A stretch of DNA of 5,416 nt from Planctomycetaceae bacterium (GTDB lineage: Bacteria > Planctomycetota > Planctomycetia > Planctomycetales > Planctomycetaceae), in the NCBI GenBank assembly GCA_003503535.1, contig DOCI01000200.1:4830-10245 (forward strand), written 5' to 3'. Under the pieces are notes generated by a model. The model had not been told where the DNA came from and did no database searches. It saw only the letters and a program-made list of their open reading frames with translations. The position numbers and the translations under genes were made by a program. Shown here piece after piece: positions 1 to 5,416 of this stretch (its first letter is position 1; each line of letters opens with the position of its first letter).

Positions 1-425
1 ACAGGATGTCGCTGGAAGCTGGATTAACTCATGTGGAAGGAAGCATCATTTTCTAATCTCACAGCATAATTGTCCGGGTTTTGGAATTGATTGGCTGAAT
101 CCTACTGATGCGGCAAATTCGACGGGCTTTAGGAATTTCCTGCATCATTGCGTACAATGACTATTGTGTAGCAATTTGCGGACGCTGGTTATGATAACTC
201 CAATTAAATACACGCGAATTCCAAATAACCGAATTGAACAATGAAATGCACTCGGGGACGGCTTACGGCATTCCTCAAAATTATAACTCAACTCCCCGTT
301 TTCCCCGAAATGTAATACATTAATCTGACTGGCACGTGGAGAGACTTCGTGGCTCGATAAGAAATAAGACCCCCTGAACTTGCTCAAGGAATTCTGGTCG
401 TTGGCGTAATCGCGCATGCCGTACT
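1..425. other. Left-edge stretch without a convincing gene
   Basis: No frame here looks clearly coding. On the + strand, one frame is open from the window edge to a TGA at 158-160 (52 codons). Its translation is rich in Cys, His and Trp, which is more typical of chance frames. A second + frame runs from the edge to a TAA at 54-56 and ends in LTHVEGSIIF, which reads more like a genuine protein C-terminus, but only 17 residues are visible. Either could be the end of a gene entering from the left, and the sequence alone cannot decide. The rest of the + strand to about 377 is broken by stops in all frames. On the minus strand a longer open frame (145-471) is listed separately. The stretch is AT-rich with many AATT-type words. 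No tRNA, terminator hairpin or promoter was recognised. Confidence 0.5.
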
Positions 426-471
426 TTGCATACCCGCTATCGATTGCAGAGGCTATCGCCACTTGCACCAA
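145..471 (-). CDS. Doubtful small hypothetical protein, head-to-head with and overlapping the membrane-protein frame
   Basis: The frame would give 108 residues from a TTG start at 471, or 90 residues from an ATG at 417. The frame is in fact stop-free back to a TGA at 565-567, about 140 codons in all, which is longer than expected by chance in sequence this AT-rich. Part of the translation reads like a real protein, notably around INVLHFGENGELSYNFEE. The last ~30 residues contain a short hydrophobic run (IRVYLIGVIITSV). Neither possible start has a Shine-Dalgarno-like sequence. The 5' part lies antisense to the + strand frame beginning at 426, so both starts are unlikely to be correct as drawn. 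It matches no family I recognise. It may be a decayed gene, a real small gene with a start inside the window, or chance. Confidence 0.2.
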   Translation of the reverse strand: MVQVAIASAIDSGYAKYGMRDYANDQNSLSKFRGSYFLSSHEVSPRASQINVLHFGENGELSYNFEECRKPSPSAFHCSIRLFGIRVYLIGVIITSVRKLLHNSHCTQ

Positions 472-1283
472 TTTGGTACGGTGTGACGTATCTCTGGCCT
501 GTTGCCATCCTCGTTTCTGGCTATTTTGACTCGATACGTTTTGAGACTCGCCGCAAAAAATTGATCATTTATGCGTTGGTCACCGCATTCTTTTCAGCTG
601 GCACCATCGTCTTGATTGTGCCTCGTGATATGGGGCCGGGGCTAATGCTGTACGGCTCGATTATCTTTGGACCATTATACTTAATGGTCACGTTCGTTCT
701 CGAATTCGCGATTCAAATTTTCTATTCGATCGGACGAAACCTTGTCGATCGAAATGAGAATATACAGAGATTCAAATTTTCCGCGTTTTCGCTTCTTACT
801 CTGTTCGGATGGATCATACTAATTCTTGGAATACCATTAGGATATAAATCGTTTGTCGAATTTTCTGAGAATAACTTCGCGCTTGAGTGTGCAGATTCTG
901 ACTGGAAAACCAAAGCTTACATTTATCTCGACTCTCAATTCGATCAAATCGGAGATTGTTCAATTCACTATGGATTCGATCCAGAAACGGGACTCGAATG
1001 CAAACCCCGGATGGCTGATCTAGGATTTGCAGATCGATATAATGAGAGAATCAACGAATTGATCGAACGAGATGGCATTCCCCAATATTCAATTAAAGCG
1101 ACCATCCCGGATACAGTCGAACTGGTTCAAATGCTTGATTCAATCACCACACGAACTGTTCGAACCCAAAACCCGTGCATTTCAAAATTGAATCCACCCG
1201 CGATTACTTGCCATCGTCCAAGAGTATCAACATTATCAATATACATTGCAGATTTATTTTTTATCAGCTGTAAAAAATATTGA
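426..1283 (+). CDS. Hypothetical multi-pass membrane protein with soluble C-terminal region
   Basis: I do not recognise a family. The 285-residue translation shows four likely membrane segments at about residues 18-34, 45-65, 72-100 and 118-140. A basic loop (RFETRRKKL, 38-46) lies between the first two, which suggests that loop is cytoplasmic. Residues from about 141 form a soluble region with Cys154, Cys178 and Cys192, acidic and mixed polar sequence. The start is weak: TTG at 426 without a ribosome binding site. The frame is open from 378, and other in-frame starts (TTG 444, GTG 483) exist; the first internal ATG comes only near residue 69. The last ~45 residues (NPPAITCHRPR onward) look unlike the rest and run 30 bp into the 3' end of the convergent peptidase gene. 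A frameshift or a different true end is possible. The gene is visibly more AT-rich than the peptidase gene beside it. It is transcribed alone in its direction here. Confidence 0.6.
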   Translation: MHTRYRLQRLSPLAPIWYGVTYLWPVAILVSGYFDSIRFETRRKKLIIYALVTAFFSAGTIVLIVPRDMGPGLMLYGSIIFGPLYLMVTFVLEFAIQIFYSIGRNLVDRNENIQRFKFSAFSLLTLFGWIILILGIPLGYKSFVEFSENNFALECADSDWKTKAYIYLDSQFDQIGDCSIHYGFDPETGLECKPRMADLGFADRYNERINELIERDGIPQYSIKATIPDTVELVQMLDSITTRTVRTQNPCISKLNPPAITCHRPRVSTLSIYIADLFFISCKKY

Positions 1284-3785
1284 GCGGAAGAGTAGTGAGA
1301 AAGTCGCTTGCGACCAGGCTCGATAATGGGGGCGAAAGCCAAACAGGTGCACATCTCCTTCGCCATAGGGACAGACGGCCCAGGCCATTTGATCGTGAAT
1401 GATTTCTTCTTTCGCGATGTACCCCGAGTACAGCACGCGCGTGGGAGCATACTTCAGCAAAGTCGTAACGGTCTCGGGTTTGAGTTCTACATCTTTAAGT
1501 TCCTCTTTGTTTTTCACTCGCCATGCTGTCGACTTCGCAAAGTAAACTGCAATATCTGGAGGTAGTCCAGCCGTGAAGGGATGCTCCTCAAAGACACCAC
1601 GCAGGACACTCCCAGGACATGAGAATTCCTTGGCTGATTTTTCTTCGGTGACATCTACGAGTGGAAGTTGCAGGAGGTCAATCATCCAGTTGCTCGCATC
1701 ATCAAAGGCGATAACTCGTCCCCCTTGTCGAACGAAACGTTCAAGGGCAATGGCTCCCTCTGGTTCCAGTCCCTCGCTAAACTGAGGTGGAGAAGGTTCC
1801 GGTTTGCGGCCATGATTTAATTGAACTTTGGTGACATCAGGGATGATAATGACATCCACGAGATCCTCTAATCTCCCAGCTCGAATGGTTTCATTGCGAA
1901 GTGTCTGGAAGGGAATCTCAAATTCATCGAGTACCCACCGCAGCCAGCCCTCATCCATACTTCCTGTCCAAGGGGCATATACACCAATTCGGGGAACGCT
2001 GCGAATGGGAAGTGTATCTTCTTCAGATTCTGCACCCGGAAGAATAAGTCCGGCGTTTGCTCCTTTCACAACGAATCTATGTTCAGTTCCAGCTTGCAAA
2101 CTGTTGACCAGCTTTGTCCAGCTTCCACTATTCTGTGAGGAAAGGGCGTTACTTGCAGAGGGATCGGCCAGACGTTTGTCGCCTGGAAACTCTGTTGTCG
2201 ACTCCCCTGGATTTACGAGCAGCGACACGTTTGCCTGAAAATCATGATTCACAGTCACGCGATGGACACCCATCAGTAATGGAATCGTCCAGCCGGAAAC
2301 ATCATAGGGAGCCCTTCCCTCGGGGAATTTCTGGAGTTCAAATAGATCTTTAACGTAGTTACCATAAGGCTGATCCCGCCAAATGATGAGTGTCCCAGGA
2401 GGGTAAGTTCGCCCATCTGCCACAAACTCCGCATCAGCTTTGCTCACTTCGACACCAGAAGCCATCAGGATATCAGCAAGACGTCGGACGGCATGCAGGT
2501 CACGATTTTCAATTGTTATCAGCCAGGCACGCGGGCCACCGGCTTTTCCAGAGGAGATACTCCGCTCGGCTGCCTCCATGGCATTTCTCAACCAGAACTC
2601 CGGTTCTCGATTAATACTCGCCAGGAGTGAACGACCAAACGAAAGTTCGTACTTAACAATATCATTTAATCGCCACCAGCCGCCCGGCCAGGGTTGGATG
2701 AAATTGTTGGAGGGTTGATATTTTTTTTGCCCCAGGGGATCTCCCAATACAGTTTCTTCCTGAAAAACTGGTGAGGCAATCTTAACCGAAGCCGCTTCGG
2801 TCAGAATTCCGATTGTGTTGTGACGCGCGGGCACACTTCGGTTTCCACCGTTCCACCAGTTGTCATAAGAAACTCCGGTTGCGATTCCATTTAATCCTTC
2901 CCGTTGCATATCCATTACCGCTCGAGTTCCCAGCACATTGATGCCGGCGACGATACCTGGGTCGAGGTTCGGATTCAACGGGTCTCGATAAGGAGGCACA
3001 AAAAAACGTTCTCGCGAATTTCCCTGTTGATGGACATCCCACAGAATTTGAGGAAACCACTCCTGATACATGAGCCCGGTTAAATGTCTGGTTTCTGCCT
3101 GGGTGAGCATAAACCAGTCCCGGTTATTGTCGTGACCCGTGTAGTATTGATAGAGTTTGGTCATCGACGTTCCCTCAAAGGGAGTGAAAACGTGTTCGCG
3201 ATACCATTGCACAACATGATCAACACCATCTGGATTTAATGAGGGAGTAATCACGACGACGATATTCTCGCGAGCGGAACGGAACGGTTCATCTTGTGAT
3301 GTGGCCAGCTGCCAGGCGAACTGCATTCCCATCTCCGTGGCGGCTGCTTCCGTTGCATGCATGGTAGGAGTCACGAAAAGGACCACTTTTCCTTCATTAA
3401 TAGCCCATTGCTTCTCCTCATCTGATCGGTTTCGGGGATCTGCTACAATGCTGGTTTGCCTCTTGATCTCATCAAGATTCTCCAGATTGGTCTTGCTGGA
3501 AATGATAGCGATTAAAAACTCGCGGCCTTCCGTCGTCTTCCCGACTTCTCTCAATAAGACATTTTCACTCTGATCGGCCAGTTGACGATAGTAGTCGCTG
3601 ACAGTGGGCCAATCTGCGAGTTTAAAATCCGTTCCGACTGGACGTCGCAAATAGTCTTCGGGACTGCTTACCCCATCAGATTGAACCGGTTCCTGTGCAT
3701 AAATTCGGTTTGCAGACAGCACAAGGCTCGACACCAATGAGACGGTTAAACAAAGCGGGAGCATTAAGCGATTAAACACATTCAC
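1254..3785 (-). CDS. Secreted M14-family zinc metallopeptidase with C-terminal GATase1-like domain
   Basis: This 843-residue protein is predicted to be an exported zinc carboxypeptidase-type enzyme. It has a signal peptide (basic Arg6, hydrophobic core to ~24, likely cleavage after IYA at 30). The M14 catalytic domain spans about 50-400. Zinc ligands are His143 and Glu146 in TMHATE (HxxE) and His252 in WDVHQQG. The likely catalytic Glu330 lies in GILTEAAS. NPDG is at 184-187 and the substrate-binding-type GHDNNRDWF at 217-225, with Arg222. The 252-330 spacing resembles carboxypeptidase A. Residues ~595-843 resemble the class I glutamine-amidotransferase-like fold seen at the end of some bacterial M14 proteins (RIGVYAPW, then RQGGRVIAFDD, then HLFGFRPHYRAWSQ near the end). 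No complete amidotransferase triad is evident, so a binding or structural role is likely. The start is GTG at 3785; ATG at 3764 (residue 8) is possible but would remove the only N-terminal positive charge. No clear Shine-Dalgarno is seen. Substrate is unknown; extracellular or periplasmic peptide turnover is the inference. Confidence 0.93.
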   Translation of the reverse strand: MNVFNRLMLPLCLTVSLVSSLVLSANRIYAQEPVQSDGVSSPEDYLRRPVGTDFKLADWPTVSDYYRQLADQSENVLLREVGKTTEGREFLIAIISSKTNLENLDEIKRQTSIVADPRNRSDEEKQWAINEGKVVLFVTPTMHATEAAATEMGMQFAWQLATSQDEPFRSARENIVVVITPSLNPDGVDHVVQWYREHVFTPFEGTSMTKLYQYYTGHDNNRDWFMLTQAETRHLTGLMYQEWFPQILWDVHQQGNSRERFFVPPYRDPLNPNLDPGIVAGINVLGTRAVMDMQREGLNGIATGVSYDNWWNGGNRSVPARHNTIGILTEAASVKIASPVFQEETVLGDPLGQKKYQPSNNFIQPWPGGWWRLNDIVKYELSFGRSLLASINREPEFWLRNAMEAAERSISSGKAGGPRAWLITIENRDLHAVRRLADILMASGVEVSKADAEFVADGRTYPPGTLIIWRDQPYGNYVKDLFELQKFPEGRAPYDVSGWTIPLLMGVHRVTVNHDFQANVSLLVNPGESTTEFPGDKRLADPSASNALSSQNSGSWTKLVNSLQAGTEHRFVVKGANAGLILPGAESEEDTLPIRSVPRIGVYAPWTGSMDEGWLRWVLDEFEIPFQTLRNETIRAGRLEDLVDVIIIPDVTKVQLNHGRKPEPSPPQFSEGLEPEGAIALERFVRQGGRVIAFDDASNWMIDLLQLPLVDVTEEKSAKEFSCPGSVLRGVFEEHPFTAGLPPDIAVYFAKSTAWRVKNKEELKDVELKPETVTTLLKYAPTRVLYSGYIAKEEIIHDQMAWAVCPYGEGDVHLFGFRPHYRAWSQATFSLLFRSIFFTADKK

Positions 3786-3946
3786 ATCCAGGCTATTAAT
3801 TCTGAGTAGATTTCGACCTAATGATTTTGACTGAGGTACAACTGAGATAAAGAGATAACTATCGACAAGAGCAAGTTTTTCTAGAATTCAAATTGGAATT
3901 AAACTCATCAGGATACCCAGATCGTTCTCACCGATCCCGCATCACT

Positions 3947-3986
3947 AAAAAAAAACGCTCCCGGTTGAATTCAATCGAGAGCGTTT
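3947..3986 (-). terminator. Rho-independent terminator downstream of the lipoprotein gene
   Basis: The arms AAACGCTC (3953-3960) and GAGCGTTT (3979-3986) pair perfectly. After one C/A mismatch (3961/3978) the stem continues through CGGTTG (3962-3967) and CAATCG (3972-3977), with one G-T wobble. The result is a stem of about 15 positions closed by an AATT loop. On the + strand the hairpin is preceded by nine A residues (3947-3955). On the minus strand these become a nine-T tract directly after the stem, the classic arrangement for termination of leftward transcription. It lies 36 nt past the stop codon of the lipoprotein gene, so it probably ends the DUF1559-lipoprotein transcript and separates it from the peptidase gene. 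The + strand side lacks a T tract, so it is not obviously bidirectional. Confidence 0.9.
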
Positions 3987-4021
3987 CGAATCATAGTCAG
4001 AGTCGAATTTCAGTTTCCGGA

Positions 4022-4480
4022 TTATCCCTCGCCACTCATTGAGGAAATCACATCGTCCTCATCAGGACTCTTTTTCAGATCGAATGTGAATCGAGATTCA
4101 CTCTCATCTGTGACGACTACTTTCGCCACTCCATTTTCCTGATACAGCGTGGAAATTTCCAGAGGCTGAGATGAGTCTTTGACTTTTGTGTCTTCTTTAC
4201 TAAGGACCTTAACCAGATATTCCCCGGCAGGTGCTCCCTTACCGTAACGATGAGTTTCCAATTGAAACTGCCCCATAGAATCCGTCAGGCCAAAAGCGCG
4301 TGCACCGCTCGGAGCATCAAAGACAACACTGGCATTCTGGACCGGCTGCCCCTCAAAGGTAATTATCCCCGTGACCGATTTCATCTCGTAATCTGCTTGC
4401 CCAGATCCTGAACATCCTGTCTGAAAACAGATCGCCGTCAGAAGCAACCAGAATTTAGGAAATTCATGCTTCAATTTCAT
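4022..4480 (-). CDS. Small lipoprotein with carboxypeptidase-regulatory-like (transthyretin-like) domain
   Basis: The 152-residue protein starts at ATG 4480. It begins MKLKHEFPKF, followed by a hydrophobic stretch and a lipobox-like FQTGC with Cys23 as the predicted lipidated residue. Residues ~34-93 form a small beta-sandwich of the carboxypeptidase regulatory-like type: SVTGIITFEGQPVQNASVVF, then GLTDSMGQFQLET, then GAPAGEYLVKV. This is the usual pattern of short planctomycete lipoproteins encoded next to DUF1559 proteins. The C-terminal part contains a second strand-rich piece (GVAKVVVTDE, RFTFDLKKS) and an acidic tail (PDEDD). The frame is open further upstream to a TTG at 4588, but that would place an unsuited polar segment before the signal peptide, so 4480 is preferred. 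A GGA about 12 nt upstream is the only hint of a ribosome binding site. The role is unknown; membrane-anchored binding or structural function is inferred from the family. It probably shares a transcript with the DUF1559 gene upstream. Confidence 0.87.
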   Translation of the reverse strand: MKLKHEFPKFWLLLTAICFQTGCSGSGQADYEMKSVTGIITFEGQPVQNASVVFDAPSGARAFGLTDSMGQFQLETHRYGKGAPAGEYLVKVLSKEDTKVKDSSQPLEISTLYQENGVAKVVVTDESESRFTFDLKKSPDEDDVISSMSGEG

Positions 4481-4557
4481 ATCAGTATATCCATTCAGGA
4501 TGTCGTAAATAAATGAATTGTGAAGATCAAGTCGTGGATTGTTCCGGTTACAACTTC

Positions 4558-4591
4558 GGGTTGTGTGGCACTGGAAAAACCAGTGCAACCC
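4558..4591 (-). other. Intercistronic hairpin between the DUF1559 and lipoprotein genes
   Basis: GCACTGG (4568-4574) and CCAGTGC (4580-4586) form a perfect 7-bp stem around a five-A loop on the + strand (five U in the minus-strand RNA). Outside it, GGGTT (4558-4562) can pair with AACCC (4587-4591), leaving a 5-nt bulge on one side. No T tract follows on either strand, so it is not a typical intrinsic terminator. In the leftward transcript it would sit between the DUF1559 stop and the lipoprotein start. It could be an mRNA processing or stability element that lets the two cistrons be expressed at different levels, or a copy of a dispersed palindromic repeat. The pairing is seen directly; the role is inference. 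Confidence 0.6.
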
Positions 4592-4637
4592 TAATAATTA
4601 GTTGGAACAGTGCAGGAGTAAAATTATTCAGATGACC

Positions 4638-5416
4638 TTAAAACTCACCAAGGACTTCACCGTCATCACGGGCTGCCAACCAGTTGGTGGTTTGTGAATC
4701 CAGATTTTCTGATAGGAATCTGACGCTGCCATCAGTCAAGAGAAACTGTACTCCCCCCTTGTGATGTGAGCTGAAAGAATTGCTATTGGTTCCGTTAATC
4801 GAGTAGAGCGTTTCTGGGTTTCCACTTCCGTTGAGCGCGCGTAACGTCTGATGAGTCGCAACGTTGCTGGGAGATCCATCAGAATCAACTCCAGCCCAGA
4901 CTGAACCACGATAATCAATCAATGTTCCCGAGGAATTACGCACTCCGTTAATCCCATAGGCAACTTCACCGATCATCAGAGTATTTGAGGTGCCATCAGT
5001 AATGTCACGAAACTTTTCTGAACTATTCGAACTAAACACACCATTTCCACCACTGATACAACTTCCCTGGTAATAGGCACAGTTGTCACCTGAATAATTG
5101 AATTGTGTATTCAAATCACCAAATACCCCTTTGTAGGTGGAAAGGGCATGAGGCTCATCTGTCGAACCCCCAATCAACGCTTCATTCAGATTTCCACCAG
5201 GGCAACTTGGGCAGCGAAATGTTTCGATCGGTGTTTGAGTTAACGGAACCATCGTTGCCGATCTTGAGAGAATAGCTGTATTTGGGGACAGAGCATCCCA
5301 CAAAGCAGTTTGTTCGAGTTGTGGCAGAATCATCGTCCCCCAACCCCAACCCGGGCCCGCAAATGTCGACGAAACGCTGTAATAGCGACGATAGAACCCG
5401 GATGGAAAACAGGAAT
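4638..5416 (-). CDS. DUF1559 (SBP_bac_10) family protein, N-terminus beyond the window
   Basis: The frame is open from the right edge (first complete codon at 5414) to the TGA-side end at 4638, giving 258 visible residues. An ATG at 5333 is internal, because conserved family sequence (GPGWGWGT) continues directly upstream of it. Family hallmarks, numbered from the edge, are PGWGWGTMILPQLEQ (21-35), FRCPSCP (66-72), DGTSNTLMIGEVAYG (140-154), SSHHKGGVQFLLTDGSVRFL (215-234) and the terminal RDDGEVLGEF. The central region is rich in Asn, Ser and Gly. The family normally begins with a type IV pilin-like N-methylation segment (GFTLIELL type), which must lie to the right of the window, so the protein is probably exported and anchored by that helix. 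Members are numerous in planctomycetes and lack an established function. CPSCP is a variant where CPSD is common. The lipoprotein gene follows after 157 nt. Confidence 0.95.
   Translation of the reverse strand, partial: SCFPSGFYRRYYSVSSTFAGPGWGWGTMILPQLEQTALWDALSPNTAILSRSATMVPLTQTPIETFRCPSCPGGNLNEALIGGSTDEPHALSTYKGVFGDLNTQFNYSGDNCAYYQGSCISGGNGVFSSNSSEKFRDITDGTSNTLMIGEVAYGINGVRNSSGTLIDYRGSVWAGVDSDGSPSNVATHQTLRALNGSGNPETLYSINGTNSNSFSSHHKGGVQFLLTDGSVRFLSENLDSQTTNWLAARDDGEVLGEF

Noticed and set aside
1226..1247. Short TATCAA direct repeat near the end of the peptidase gene
   Set aside because: It has only two copies of six bases in AT-rich sequence, with no stem followed by a T tract; it is probably chance.
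1127..1450. Minus-strand open frame of 107 codons across the end of the peptidase gene
   Set aside because: It is out of frame with the peptidase and covers its conserved C-terminal motif (FGFRPHYRAWSQ), so it is a shadow.
1300..3600. Several + strand open frames of 70-136 codons opposite the peptidase gene (for example 1828-2238 and 3301-3573)
   Set aside because: They lie wholly inside the well-supported minus-strand M14 gene, and their translations are Ser/Arg/Pro-rich without domain character, as expected of antisense shadows.
3881..3900. AT-rich near-palindrome containing GAATTC and AATTGGAATT
   Set aside because: Short AATT-type words are common across the window, and no convincing -35/-10 pair or operator symmetry was found around it.
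4481..4588. Longer N-terminus for the lipoprotein, starting at TTG 4588
   Set aside because: It would add 36 residues before a normal lipoprotein signal peptide and would begin inside the hairpin at 4558-4591; ATG 4480 gives a standard lipoprotein N-terminus.
5331..5333. ATG at 5333 as the start of the DUF1559 protein
   Set aside because: The frame stays open to the window edge, and the upstream residues include the conserved GPGWGWGT family motif, so the gene is cut by the edge and does not start here.
1..5416. CRISPR array, tRNA, insertion sequence or defence system
   Set aside because: No regularly spaced repeats, cloverleaf-like sequence, transposase motifs or terminal inverted repeats were seen on either strand.

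Overview
The window looks like a chromosomal segment of a planctomycete (phylum Planctomycetota) of moderate GC content. The best evidence is the left-pointing pair at the right end. It consists of a DUF1559 / SBP_bac_10 family protein and a small lipoprotein with a carboxypeptidase-regulatory-like fold. Both families are strongly expanded in planctomycetes and are often found side by side. Genus cannot be decided from this sequence.

Layout, left to right. Positions 1-425 hold no convincing gene, only short competing open frames, including a doubtful minus-strand frame (145-471). Positions 426-1283 (+) encode an AT-rich, unrecognised protein with about four membrane segments and a soluble C-terminal part; both its start and its last ~45 codons are uncertain. 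Positions 1254-3785 (-) encode a large secreted zinc peptidase of family M14 with complete metal-binding and catalytic residues, followed by a C-terminal glutamine-amidotransferase-like domain. Its 3' end overlaps the + strand frame tail to tail by 30 bp. Positions 3786-4021 are intergenic and hold a strong intrinsic terminator for leftward transcription (3947-3986). Positions 4022-4480 (-) encode the small lipoprotein. A 157-nt gap with a hairpin (4558-4591) separates it from the DUF1559 gene (4638 to the right edge, -), whose N-terminal prepilin-like segment lies outside the window.

How the genes relate: the DUF1559 gene and the lipoprotein gene are probably co-transcribed leftward and stop at the terminator. 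Both products would act at or outside the cytoplasmic membrane. The M14 peptidase lies downstream of that terminator, so it probably has its own promoter, although none was clearly recognised. It is a separate secreted enzyme, and nothing here ties it functionally to the DUF1559 pair. No RNA genes, CRISPR arrays, insertion sequences or obvious defence systems were seen. Most of the window is ordinary planctomycete gene content. The least explained part is the left 1.3 kb.
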